The notes below the pieces were generated by a model. The model did no database searches and had not been told where the DNA came from. It saw only the letters and a program-made list of their open reading frames with translations. Positions 22,536-33,560 of a stretch of DNA of 64,000 nucleotides are shown here, one piece after another. The translations under genes and the position numbers were made by a program. The stretch comes from Limnoperna fortunei (Eukaryota; Mollusca; Bivalvia; Mytilida; Modiolidae), in the NCBI GenBank assembly GCA_944474755.1, contig OX104123.1, positions 17,612,275 through 17,676,274 of the forward strand. Direction: 5' to 3'. Positions within the stretch are counted from its first letter, which is position 1. Every line of letters begins with the position of its first letter.

Positions 22536-23410
22536 CCCGTGTGGGCCCCAGAGCACAGGAGAATAGGCCCACGGCTTCCTCAGCCTGCAGTAAGAGTCTG
22601 CTAACAGAGGCAACACTTGCCGTGTGTTGCGACCCGTGTCGATTATAGGACGGGATTTCAGTAGGCCGGGTAAACGGTCCCGATAACTTACTGAACCCTT
22701 ACTTTTTCGGGAAATCGAGTTAGCCCTGACTTCGATCAATCGGCATGTCACGTCTTGCCCTTTGTGAATCCTTCTCATTTAAGCTACTCTATTACATTAT
22801 TTTCCTTCAAACTGATTCACGAAATATATATACAATTTGATAGACGGCTTCCTTACAGGATTTGCAAAGAAGGCGGTGGCTGAAGGGCAAAGCTTCCTCA
22901 GCTTTATAGAGGCGGCATGTTTGCCGTGTGTTGCAACCCGTGATGGTGGAGGAAGGGATCCTGGTGGTTGAGAGATCACTCTCTGCTGCATCCATTAGTG
23001 CGGGTCAGCGGGTTTGATTTTCAATACACCACTTTGGCCCTGACTTCAACTAGACGGGAGACCGGATGGACCCGGTTCGGTCAATCGGCTGGTCATGCCG
23101 AGCCCTTAACAAGCTTGTCATCATTCTTCTGATCACTTGATCATATCTTGTAATTCTTTCTACCAAAGTTTTTCAAGCTGTTAAGAAGGCGGTGGCTCAT
23201 GGGTCAATCAAGTAGATAGAGTTTCGAACGGTTGTTTCGCCAGTTAACTCTGGCACGAAGCTTGCGTTCGTTAGGAAATTCATCTATTTGAGTATACCAC
23301 CCTTGGAACACCTGATGCTTTCTGCTGGTTATCCGCAGAGACCAAGCATCGCCCCTGTTGGCACTCCGTGGCGGGTGGGTGACAAGGGTGGTGAACCGCG
23401 TTCTTTTATC
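22536..23410 (+). promoter_or_regulatory. LINE-A 5' leader, presumed internal promoter
   Basis: The leader is relatively GC-rich compared with its surroundings and has no conserved ORF. Related copies survive in reverse orientation at about 31370-32245 and 95-235, showing that it is a conserved part of the element. Promoter function is known for I-group LINE leaders in general and is inferred here. Confidence 0.5.
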
Positions 23411-24469
23411 ATGGCTACACAAACACAATTGAAATTAGGTCCAAAAAAAAGAAAAAATTATTTTCCCCTTGAAGAGATGGTGGATGAAGATCACTGGTCC
23501 AGATTTATAGTTTTATCAAGTAAAGATCCCAGTAAACCCTTATCAAAAGTATCTCCCTTCATTATTGAAAAATTAATCAAAGGTTGTGCAGGAGAAGTGA
23601 AGAATGTCACTAAAATGAAATCTGGTTGTCTCCTGATTGAATGCAGTAAAAAACACCAGTCCTCAAATCTACTTAAACTAACAAAAATTATTGACTTGGA
23701 AATTTCGGCCTCACCTCATAGGACATTGAACTCCAGCCAAGGAATTATTAACTACCGAGACGATGACCTCGCCGAACTGACTGACGAGGAAATCTGCAAA
23801 GAATTACAGCCTCAGGGTGTAACGAAAGTGAAAAGGTTCATTGCCAACAGACAGGGTGTTCAAGTTAAACTGAACACCTTTCTGTTGAGCTTCAACACTC
23901 CCACTGTCCCTCAGTCAATCAAGATGGGTCTTTACAGTGTAAAAGTCAGCGCCTACATACCGAACCCGGTGCGCTGCTTTAAATGCCAAAAGTTTGGACA
24001 CGGCAAGGGACAGTGTAGAGGAACACTGATCTGTTTTAAGTGTGCTGAAGTAGGGCATGAGGGCTTTACCTGCACAAACAATCCAAAATGTGCTAATTGT
24101 GGTGAAGCCCACATGTCCTCATCAAAAGACTGTCAACATTATAAAAAAGAGAAAGAAATTCAGAAATTAAAGATAGAAAAAAACATCTCTTACCCTGAGG
24201 CCCGTCGTCTGTTCAGTTCGGCGAGGAATTCCTCTACTGCTACAACGTCATATGCCAGTGTGACCAAACGCGTCTATGTTACAACCGAGACGCAAACAAT
24301 GATCACTTGGCCTATTGATCAAAAAGATCCTGTTAGACTACCAGTAGAAACTTCTAACAAAATTATATCATCTTCTCGGAAATCTTCAACAACTCAAACC
24401 TCTACATCTTCATCAACTAATAAATCTAAACCATCCACCTCTTCTTCAAGCAGTCCCCCAAAAAAGTAA
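23411..24469 (+). pseudogene. LINE-A ORF1, gag-like RNA-binding protein
   Basis: Start chosen at MATQTQLKLGPKK, because a second LINE copy (31366, minus strand) begins at the same point with MASKTFNI. The product is a nucleic-acid-binding gag-like protein that would coat LINE RNA. Residues 1-180 form an RRM-like gag region (LEEMVDEDHWSRF); three zinc knuckles follow at about 189-202 (CFKCQKFGHGKGQC), 208-221 (CFKCAEVGHEGFTC) and 227-241 (CANCGEAHMSSSKDC). A Ser/Thr-rich tail ends at an A-run frameshift (24460-24465). In the next frame the protein continues to about 24640 (DRTPTSK, NRFGSLDD), as confirmed by the copy at 47141-47428. The foreign TIR transposon then truncates it. Confidence 0.88.
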
Positions 24470-24640
24470 ATAATTCCAATAAAACTGAACAAAAAAATAC
24501 CAAAATTAAGGAAAATAAAAATATCGACCGTACTCCCACGTCGAAATCTACGAAGGATCCAGTCCTGGTCCAAAATAGATTCGGCAGTCTCGACGACGTA
24601 TTCGACGAGACCATTTGGGGCGACAAAATGGATACACTAC

Positions 24641-25834
24641 CAGGGATTTTCCTGCCTTTATTTCGGGGCCGATATTCGGCTCCATTCCCAACGGCAAAAA
24701 CCCATATTTTTTTTTAATTATGAAAGTGAAAATTCCCAATTCAGGAGGTTTTGTAATCCGGTTTCTAAAAAATAAATTCAATCACACTAAGCCGAAATAT
24801 TAAAACAACTCAAAATCTGATTACTTCGCGAACATTGGTTTATAATTACTGTTCCCGGTATCTTTAGTCATAACGGCAACCAGTTTTATATTGGAGCTTG
24901 CTTGTTTTATACCAAATGCAGATTCCGGTATGATATAAAAAAAACCCAGAGATTTGTTAAGTCGCGGAACTTTTTTCAATAATATGAAAGATAATTGTAT
25001 GCCGTTAATAAGACAAACTACTTTATTTTTTACTATGTCCAGTAATATGGGCTGTTTTTGGTTCAAATAGCTTTGTCTAGAAAAGAAAATAAGTGTGAGC
25101 AATACATTTGGAATGAAGTGTGACCCTGCATTGCACAATGCGAAATACTACCGCGGAACGATGACGTATTGTATCAAAACTAGGAAATTTTGATTTTACA
25201 AAATTAAATATTGACCAGAGCCTTTGTGAATAGAAAATCATGAGTTTCTTGCACCTCTAGACCCATCTATTATTGGCATTCAACCGAACCTTCGCTACCG
25301 ACCCTTTACCCTTTTGACAAGGGTCGGTAGCTAAGGTTCGGTTGAATGCCTATTAGCATATGAATCAGGGTAAACTAAAATGCCAACGCAATGCACATTT
25401 GTAGAGTTTTGTATATCTGATTTAGTTCTTATCCAGTAATTTATTAAGACCCGAGAACAAACGAGAGTGAAAGTAAAATCTGATGTTTGCAACTCAGTTT
25501 CTATTTTATTCCACCAAGATTCATGGAATTTTTTCTCATTGAGTATGATGTCAGCACAGTTGGCTACATATGTAAATTTTGATAACCTTTTCCAAAATAT
25601 TAATGAAAACTTATTTGAATTTGTCAGTTTTCAGGTCACGCTTATAGATTCCATCTTGTCATTTATCACTCAAATTACATACAAGAAACATTTTTGTTAA
25701 AAACATTGATGTTTTAAAGCAATGTTTTTATTTTATTCATATTTAAGACTTTTCCCAATTGTGGAATTTACGTCTTAATTTTCCCAATTAACAGGGGCCC
25801 AGGCCCCATTTGAAAAAAGGTAGGAAAATCCCTG
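24641..25834. mobile_element. 1.2-kb TIR transposon inside LINE-A
   Basis: Ends CAGGGATTTTCCTGCCTTT and (reverse complement of right end) CAGGGATTTTCCTACCTTT are 19-bp inverted repeats with one mismatch. ACTAC flanks both sides (24636-24640 and 25835-25839), a 5-bp target duplication. CAGGG ends are common in hAT elements, but hAT usually duplicates 8 bp, so the superfamily is open. Inside there are only short frames (24821-25138 minus, 25467-25700 plus) with no transposase motif. The LINE-A fragment at 47141-47868 lacks it, giving an empty site. Confidence 0.85.
25273..25352. repeat. Near-perfect 32-bp foldback
   Basis: Arms GGCATTCAACCGAACCTT... and ...AAGGTTCGGTTGAATGCC pair over 32 bp with a single mismatch and a loop of about 16 bases. 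It sits inside the 1.2-kb TIR transposon. It could be a tiny nested foldback element or a structured part of the host element. Confidence 0.85.
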
Positions 25835-25911
25835 ACTACCCCCAAGTCGATCACCAAGCGGAGTAAACCAACTCGCAAAACAAGTATCTCCCCCATTCGA
25901 CTACCCAGATT

Positions 25912-28900
25912 ATGGATACAATAATACAATGGAATTGTCGAGGTCTTAAGATTAATTTTCTTGAAATTACATTATTAGTTCAAGCCTTTCTTCCTGTTGC
26001 ATTTTGCCTCCAAGAATCGGACCTAAAACGAAGTGACAACATATCTTTAAAAAACTACTCTATATACAGCACATATGTAGACGAGAATGATAGAGCTGCT
26101 GGCGGCTCTACCATTCTTGTAAAAGATCAAGTTCTACATAGCCCTGTAGATCTCAACACCGATCTTCAGGCGGTTGCTGTTAGAATATCTTTAGACAAAA
26201 CAATTACTTTATGCTCTGTGTATATCCCTCCAAATTCTTCATTAAATTTAAATCAGTTGAAACATCTTGCTGATCAGCTTCCGGCCCCTTATATATTACT
26301 TGGGGACTTCAACGGACACAACCCTTTATGGGGCAGTAACACAATAAACGATAAAGGTAAAATTATTGAAGGCTTAATGAATCAGGAAGATCTGTGTATT
26401 TTTAATGATGGTTCAAATACATATTTACATTCTGGGAATGGATCATATTCGGCTATTGATCTTACAATAGCAGATCCTTCTCTGTTGTCCGATTTCTCAT
26501 GGAAAGTCCATGACGATCTCTGTGGCAGTGATCACTTTCCCATTATCTTGGAATATTTACACTCTTCAAACACAGAACGAGTCGCTCGGTATAAATTTGG
26601 CAAGGCCAATTGGCCTCTATTTGAACAACTCTGTATAGAGCGACTTAACTCGGATACTTTTGAAACTATTTCTGATCCAATTTTAAAATTCAATGAAACA
26701 CTTATTTCAATTGCTGACGAAACTATTCATAAGACCTCGACAAATCCAAAACATCCTAGTAAACCATGGTTCGATGACAGCTGTGAGGACGCTATTAAAG
26801 ACCGGAAAAAGGCCGAACGGCGCTTTAATAAACACCCAACTCGAAATAATCTTAACTATTTCCGAATTTTTCGAGCGAAAGCTCGCAGGGTAACGAAACA
26901 AAGACGACGCACTTCTTGGCGTAACTTTGTTTCTAAACTGAATAACCATACCCCCATGAATAAAATTTGGAACATGATTCGTAAAATTAAAGGTAAAAAC
27001 AGTAAAACAAATGTCCATCATCTAAAGGATGGACAAGACTTGTTAACATCAGAGTCAGACATATCAAATAAATTGGCCGAAACATTTGCAACACACTCCT
27101 CTGCTGAAAATTATCATCCCACTTTTCAGCGGATCAAAATTCAAAAAGAAAAATCAAAGCTTAATTTCCAGTCAAAAAATTTAGGAGATTATAATAAACC
27201 TTTTTCTTTGGAAGAGCTAAAAACTTCATTGAACAAATCTCACGATACAGCATGTGGTCCAGATGACATCCATTATCAACTTCTCAAACATCTGCCACAA
27301 TCTTCACTCCAATGTCTTCTAAATCTTCTTAACAACATTTGGGAAACGGGTGACTAACCATCTATTTGGAAAATGGCCACTGTTGTGCCTATTCCCAAAC
27401 CAGGAAAAGATCACTCGGAAGCGTCCAACTATCGGCCTATAGCCCTCACAAGCTGTCTTTGTAAAACCATGGAAAGGATGATCAACGATCGCCTTGTCTG
27501 GTTTTTAGAATCGAACAACCTAATCTCGAATATTCAGTGTGGATTCAGACAAGGTCGTAGTACTATTGATCATCTGGTGCGTTTCGAAACATATATTCGA
27601 AACGCATTTGCCAAAAACGAACATGTTGTGTCTATCTTTTTCGATTTAGAAAAAGCATATGACACAACATGGAAATATGGTATTTTAAAAGATCTTTTTG
27701 ATATGGGGTTGAAAGGTAGACTTCCTACCTTTATCTCAAACTTTTTATCTGACAGAGAATTTAAAGTTAGGGTCAATTCTACGTTATCTGACCCTTTTGT
27801 ACAGGAAATGGGTGTTCCCCAGGGCAGCATCCTTTCTGTCACTTTATTTAGTATTAAAATTAATAGCATTGCTCAAGTTTTAAAAGATAATATTGATGGT
27901 TCTCTATATGTTGACGACTTCCTCATATGTTTCCGAGGGAAAAATATGAATAATATCGAACGTCAGCTGCAGTTGTGTTTCAATAGAATAGAGAAATGGG
28001 CAATGGAGAATGGTTTTAAATTCTCCACTGCAAAAAATGTTGGGATGCATTTTTGTAATAAACGTAAGATGCATCCTGATCCTGAATTAAAATTATATAA
28101 TAATCCTATCAAAATTGTAAAAGAAACTACTTTTCTTGGTCTCGTATTTGATTCAAGGCTAACCTTTCTTCCCCATATCAAAATGTTAAAAAATAAATGC
28201 CTAAAGGCATTAGATATTTTAAAAGTCGTATCCAGCACCGATTGGGGGGCTGAATGTGATGTTTTACTCAATCTATATAGATCGCTGGTTCGATCAAAAT
28301 TGGATTACGGTTGTTTTATTTATGGTTCTGCTCGCAAGTCATATGTCAAAATCCTTGATACTATACATCATCAAGGATTGCGACTATGCCTTGGAGCTTT
28401 CAGAACCACACCTGTTGACAGTTTATATGTAGAAGCAGGCGAGACTTCTTTGTATCAAAGAAGAATAAAGCTCGCTTTGTAATATGCAACCAAATTAAAG
28501 GCATATCCTGGCAATCCGGCCCACGACTGTGTTTTTAAACCTCTTTATCAAAACATTTTCGAAAAACATCCAAACAAAATTCAACTTTTTGGCCTCCGAA
28601 TTAAATCTCATTTGGAAAATTCTGGTATAAATTTAGATGAAATTGCTGCAATCGAAATTCCGCATAATCCCCCGTGGTTAAACCCCAAACCGATATTTAT
28701 TTATGATCTAAGAAAACATAAAAAGTCCGACACAAACCATTTAATAATACAACAACATTATGCAGAAATTAAATCTTGTTACCCTGACTATAGTACTATT
28801 TACACAGACGGGTCAAAAGACGGTGATAAAGTCGCCTCGGCCGCTGTCTTCGGAGAGCGTGTTGAAACTCGCCGCCTTCCGTCTGCCTCATCTGTATTTA

Positions 28901-29586
28901 CAGCAGAGGCGCAAGCTATTCTTCTTGCGATGAAAATAGTTGCTTCGTCAGACGAATGCAAATTTATTGTCTGCTCCGATTCCCTGTCTTGTCTACTGGC
29001 TATTGAAAATTTCAAAATTAAAAATCCTTACATTTTAAAAATTATTCAAATCTACAAATCTCTTGCTTTGGGAAAAGAGATTATCTTCTGGATTCCCAGT
29101 CATGTCGGAATCCATGGAAACACAGTCGTGGATCAGGAGGCTAAAAATGCATTAAAGGATACCATCATTAACTGTAATATTCCTTTTACCGATTTTAAAG
29201 TGTTGATTTTTAAATATATTTCTAATTTGTGGCAGAGTGGTTGGGATCTCCAAGTTCATAATAAACTTCATGAGATCCAGCCACTACTGCACACAAATAA
29301 TTTTAAATGTTTTAGAGGTCGAAGAGACCAAGTTGTTTTAACAAGATGTCGTCTTGGTCATACCAGGACGACACATCATTATATTTTAAACAATGAGCCA
29401 CGACCCGAATGTGTGCCATGCAACAGTCCATACACCATTAAGCATGTCTTGATGGACTGTGTGGACGTGGCCCACATTCGGGAACGTTTCTATAGTGCAG
29501 ATACGTATTTTAATTTATTTAAAACTGTCGCAGGCGACACAATTTTAAAGTTCTTAAAGGAAATTAATTTATTTAATAAAATTTAA
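25912..29586 (+). pseudogene. LINE-A ORF2: endonuclease, RT, RNase H
   Basis: One continuous 1224-codon frame broken by two TAA codons, at residues 482 and 857. Order: APE-type endonuclease (IQWNCRGLK, LLGDFNGHNPLWG, CGSDHFPI; residues 1-230), reverse transcriptase (FDLEKAYDTTWKYG, GVPQGSILSVTLFSI, YVDD at 666-669), and RNase H (YTDGS at 964, TAEAQAI, CSDSLS, GNTVVDQEAK). The C-terminus has a CxxC...H...C knuckle (ECVPCNSPYTIKHVLMDC). The enzyme nicks target DNA and copies LINE RNA there. The second stop falls in LAL*YATKL, where CAA is the likely ancestor; all catalytic residues remain. Start MDTIIQWN is the first Met of the endonuclease. Confidence 0.93.
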
Positions 29587-29732
29587 TTTAACTATTAATT
29601 GTGATACTTCATATTTTTATTGTTTTAACTACCATTTTTATCTGTGTATATCCTCATATTATTGTATGAGATCACGTTTTAGTATAATAAGGAGGCATGA
29701 CGTTCTACTAATTTAAAAAATTATGGTTTTCA

Positions 29733-29768
29733 CGTCCTGAATATAGCTGAAATATTGCTTGCTGGACG
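29733..29768 (+). promoter_or_regulatory. LINE-A 3' tail hairpin
   Basis: CGTCC pairs with GGACG around a loop containing AATATAGCTGAAATATTGC, followed by GTTAAACATCAATCAATC repeats. The same loop with different but still complementary stems ends SINE-1a (CGCC/GGCG) and SINE-2 (CGCCA/TGGCG). It is the expected kind of 3' recognition element for the LINE reverse transcriptase; that role is inferred. Confidence 0.75.
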
Positions 29769-29958
29769 TTAAACATCAATCAATCAATCAATCAATCCAA
29801 TCTTAATTGACAAGGATTGCCAGTTTTCCTACCGCAGGTCGGGGGTTTTCTCCGGGTACTCCGGCTTCCTCCCCTAATAAAAACTGGACGCCATGATATA
29901 GCTGAAAAATTGCTGAAAGTGGCGTTAAAACACCATTCAAACAAACAAACAAATAGGG

Positions 29959-31266
29959 CTACAGATACTTATTCAAACAGTCAATTGCCAAAAATAATAT
30001 AACTAACATACAATTTGCTTCTTGGTAGTAAAATACATATATCATTATCGGATTTATGATTGAAAATGCCCAGAATGCAGCGGGTTAATTAATTAATCCA
30101 ATTAATGTAAGATATAATTACATGTACAACATTTAATGATTTTAAAACAGAATTTGGTTCAACTTCAGCCATGCAAAAAATGTATCCTCTTACCTTATAA
30201 CCTGCAGTGATAATGATTATAAGCACCCACCCTATATTACAATGCACTAAATAATTCCACAGAATATATATGAACTTTTAAAATAATTGCAACACAATTA
30301 CACATCATACTTAAAGTATAATTCAGAGACTTAATTATAATGGACACATTTTAAGGTCTAAATGTTTAAATAGTTTTCTGCGGCTGTTCGTCACTTTGTT
30401 TGTTACTATTCAATTAAATTCTGTCTTACTTGGTATTGGCCACGATTTCTGGTTACAATGAAATACGATGTACTCTGAAAAAAAAAACAATGGTATACAG
30501 CACGCCAGTCATTACTTTTATCATCTTAAATCCTTCTTTAATGCTTTGTACAATAGTTTTCAATGTATCATGATTTACTTGAACGTTTCCTAGCTATCAT
30601 ATAATTTGTTTTATCACTGTAACTTAGATAAGCGGATAAGCTACGATTTTTATATTTTTATTTTTAAATTAGGTTTCCAGGATATAATTGTTTTTAATAT
30701 AATGCCAACCCCCCCCCCCCCAAAAAAAAAAAAAAAACCTATAAACTTACCACAAATTGCCTCTATCCTGAAGGGTTTAGTGGTTGACCTATACTGCCAT
30801 CCATTTTCCAAGTTCTTCAATACTGAAGACACATGATAGAATCGCATTTAATAATGAGATTGTTGGTTTTTTCTTCGCAGCAGCAGTGGCTATTCTTTCT
30901 GCCGCCGTAGACACCAAAACCTCGTATTTTTCTGGCTTTAATGAATCCTTTATTAGAACTGCAAGCTGCAATATAACAAAAATAACCAAATAATAACACT
31001 TAAAAAATTTATTTGTTTAATTTTCAATATAAGACACCACACATACAGTTCTAAGAAGAAAAGACGTTTTAAACCCCTTTGCTGCCAGTATTTTTATAGA
31101 AAAAGCTTGCATGTATAATGGCTTTTCAGGGCATATTTTTTATTGATGGTATTATTTTAATTAATGTCAAACAGAATTTTTACAATGAGGGTGCTAAGGT
31201 TAGCACAAATAAACTTCTGAAATGTTATCCAACACTGCAGAGAATTTCAGAAAATATATACTCACG
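29959..31266. other. Mostly empty; one candidate exon
   Basis: AT-rich, with a C-run then A-run at about 30711-30737. On the minus strand, 30795-30965 is a 171-nt phase-0 open stretch bounded by TTGCAG and a GTATAG donor (KDSLKPEKYEVLVSTAAERI in its middle). It reads like a real exon, but I do not recognise it and no partner exon was joined. Confidence 0.35.
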
Positions 31267-32245
31267 TGGATAATACAATGAATCTTGACAAGAAATCTTC
31301 ATCAACAATCTCTTCAAGCGGTAAGACATTTTTTGGACATGTTATATTAAATGTTTTAGAAGCCATGATGAAAAGAATGCGGTTCACCACCCTTGTCACC
31401 CACCCGCCACGGAGTGCCAACAGGGGCGATGCTTTGTCTCTGTCTCATGTGTTCCAAGGGTGGTATACTCAAACAGACGAACTCAATGAACGCATGCCTC
31501 GTGCCCGGGGTTACCTGGCGATACAACCGTTCGAAACTCGAACTTGATTGACCCCATCAGCCACTGCCTTCTTAACAGCCTGTTTAATACTGAACAATTT
31601 TGGAAGTAAGATTTACATGACATTAACAAGTAATAAGAAAAATGAAGACAAGCTTGTTAAGGGCTCGGCGTGACCAGGCGATTGACCGAACCGGGTCCAT
31701 CCGGTCTCCAATCTAGTTGAAGTCGGGGCAAAAGTGTCGTATTAAAATCCAAACCCGCTGACCCGCACTAATGGATGAAGCAGAGAGTGAACTCTTAACC
31801 ACCCGGATCCCTTCCTCCACCATCACGGGTTGCGACACACAACAAACATGTCGCCTCTATATAGCTGATTAAGCTTTGCCCTTCAGCCACCGCCTTCTTT
31901 GCAAATCCTGTAAGGAAGCTGTCTATCAAATGGTACATACATTTCATGGAACACTTTGAAGGAAAATAATGTAATAGAGTAGCTTAAATGATAAGGATTC
32001 ACAAAGGGCAAGACGTGACATGCCGATTCATCGAAGTCGGGGCTAACTCGATTTCCCGTCTAGAAAAAGTAAGGGTTCAGTAAGTTATCGTGACCGTTTA
32101 CCCGGCCTACTGAAATCCCTTCCTGTAATCGACACGGGTCGCAACACACGGCAAGTGTTGCCTCTGTTTGCAGACTCTTACTGCAGGCTGAGGAAGCCGT
32201 GGGCCTATTCTCCTGTGATCGGGTCCCAAACTGGGTCGAAAATCA
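31267..32245 (-). mobile_element. LINE-A relative, 5' fragment, reverse
   Basis: On the minus strand this carries the LINE-A leader (about 880 bp, same landmarks as 22536-23410) and the first 34 codons of ORF1 (MASKTFNI, LPLEEIVDED, SRFIVLS). It lacks everything downstream. LINE copies usually keep 3' ends, so an isolated 5' end implies a later deletion or rearrangement. Divergence from LINE-A in ORF1 suggests a sister subfamily. Confidence 0.85.
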
Positions 32246-33390
32246 AGGAAGGCTTGGTGTTTTGAGATGTAAGTTCTTTTTTAATACATGTAAGAAGTTC
32301 ACATACTTGTATTGTGCTTTATCACAAAAGCCAATATATGTAGAGGATTAAATGTAACTGCAAAGTAGTGAGCACATCAAAATCTACAAGAAATGGTTCA
32401 GGGTCAAACTTGTTACAAAACTTACGTCCTGAATATAGCTGAAAAATTGCTCGCTGGACGAAAAGCAAACATTCAATAAATCAATGTTACACAACTCCTA
32501 CTTTTATTTAAATGTTGAATGACTTTAATGGAGTCATTCGCTAAAGCATCAATTGATGATTTTTGCAATTTTTTGCTCAGTATCATGAAAACTATAGGAG
32601 CTAGTAAAAAATCTCTTAATTACAAATAGAGGTAATCATGATCTACAAGAACGATTTCAGATGAAAAAATGTAAGACAGTATAAGGTACTAGTCAAGTTT
32701 GGCTAGCGATTCAGTCTCCCAAGGCAGTTTCTATCAATTCCAATTTGAAAACTTTGCAACATGATGCAAAACAGTTTGATGTGAAATAAATATGTAAGAC
32801 AGTAGTACAAATATGTGACCAAGTCTGGGAAAATGGGTCCAGATGAGGAAAAATAAGATTTTGAGTTATTGGCATATTTATTGTTGCCCTTCAACAAGAA
32901 ACTTAATGTGAAAATATTATAGCAATATCTGAAGTAGTTTTAGAGATATTGTCATTTTTGGAACCAAGGAATTTTACACATTGTGTTGGATTTTGTTTCA
33001 TTTTTCAATGTTGTTACAACTTGATACTGACAAAACTTCTGATTACATGATTTACTGCTGTAGTGAGATGTATATCAAGACCTTATTATATTTCAACAAG
33101 TGCATTTTTTGTTTGTGACCTTGACATTTAGGTTAAAGGGCAAATTACATAGCTTCATATGAATTTTTATAAGGTGAAAAAAATTGTTTTTTTAACATAC
33201 TCCAATTTGTTTTCATTGAGCTAGCCATTACTATGTATTCATGTGTAAGTTTTATGACAACAGATACCAGTTGCAAGGTGCAATTCTAGAAAATTATTAA
33301 ATAAGAGGACCTACATGTTTTCTGTTCCTATTACCCTCCAGAGAACAGTCCAATATCTTGAAATAATAGAAGACTCCATATACTACGATT
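32246..33390. other. No gene; isolated SINE tail at 32428
   Basis: A forward tail (ACGTCCTGAATATAGCTGAA, then GCTCGCTGGACG) with stem CGTCC/GGACG sits at about 32428-32490 without a visible SINE body. The rest is AT-rich with no supported gene. Confidence 0.6.
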
Positions 33391-33452
33391 TGATTGATTG
33401 GTTAATGGTGTTTAACGCCCGAGCAACAATATTAAATCTATATTCAGGCGAT
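33391..33452 (-). repeat. Isolated SINE tail, reverse
   Basis: Reverse-oriented tail with GGTGTTTAACGCCCGAGCAA and stem GGCG/CGCC, followed by GATTGATTGG. No body is attached. Confidence 0.65.
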
Positions 33453-33560
33453 ACTACGATTTGACATTTTTATGTTCAGAAAAGTCATGTACATGTATGT
33501 TGCATTTCGACAAATATGAAAAGATTAAAATTGTACTTATACAAATATAGTATTATTGTA

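Larger units (their letters stand above)
22536..29795 (+). mobile_element. LINE-A, full-length I-group LINE
   Basis: A 16-bp direct repeat TCCAATCTTAATTGAC (22520-22535 and 29796-29811) brackets the element, marking target-primed insertion. Order: a leader of about 875 bp, ORF1 with CCHC knuckles, a foreign 1.2-kb TIR transposon, ORF2 with endonuclease, RT and RNase H, a short 3' UTR, hairpin tail and (ATCA)n. The RNase H domain and gag-like ORF1 place it in the I superfamily; Nimb-like wording of the endonuclease start is inference. Two nonsense codons and one frameshift make it non-autonomous now, though decay is light. Confidence 0.93.
22499..29949 (+). mobile_element. SINE-2 copy split by LINE-A
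   Basis: Left part (22499-22535, CAGGGTGTACTCGACTCC) and right part (29812-29949, from AAGGATTGCCAGTTTTCCTA to an ACAA run) join across LINE-A. A reverse copy at about 42985-43153 shows the uninterrupted form. Flanks CAAATAGGG (22490-22498 and 29950-29958) are its target duplications. The tail hairpin uses stem CGCCA/TGGCG (29889-29893 and 29920-29924) with the same GATATAGCTGAAAAATTGCT loop type as LINE-A. Confidence 0.85.

Noticed and set aside
24821..25700. Transposase gene in the nested 1.2-kb TIR element.
   Set aside because: Its longest frames are about 105 and 77 codons and show no DDE/hAT motifs.
30795..31266. Domesticated LINE ORF1 gene: the reverse LINE fragment ends at a GTGAGT donor, with a clean 171-nt exon downstream on the minus strand.
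   Set aside because: The phases do not match (donor phase 2, exon phase 0) and joining them gives an immediate stop. The GTGAGT is probably chance.
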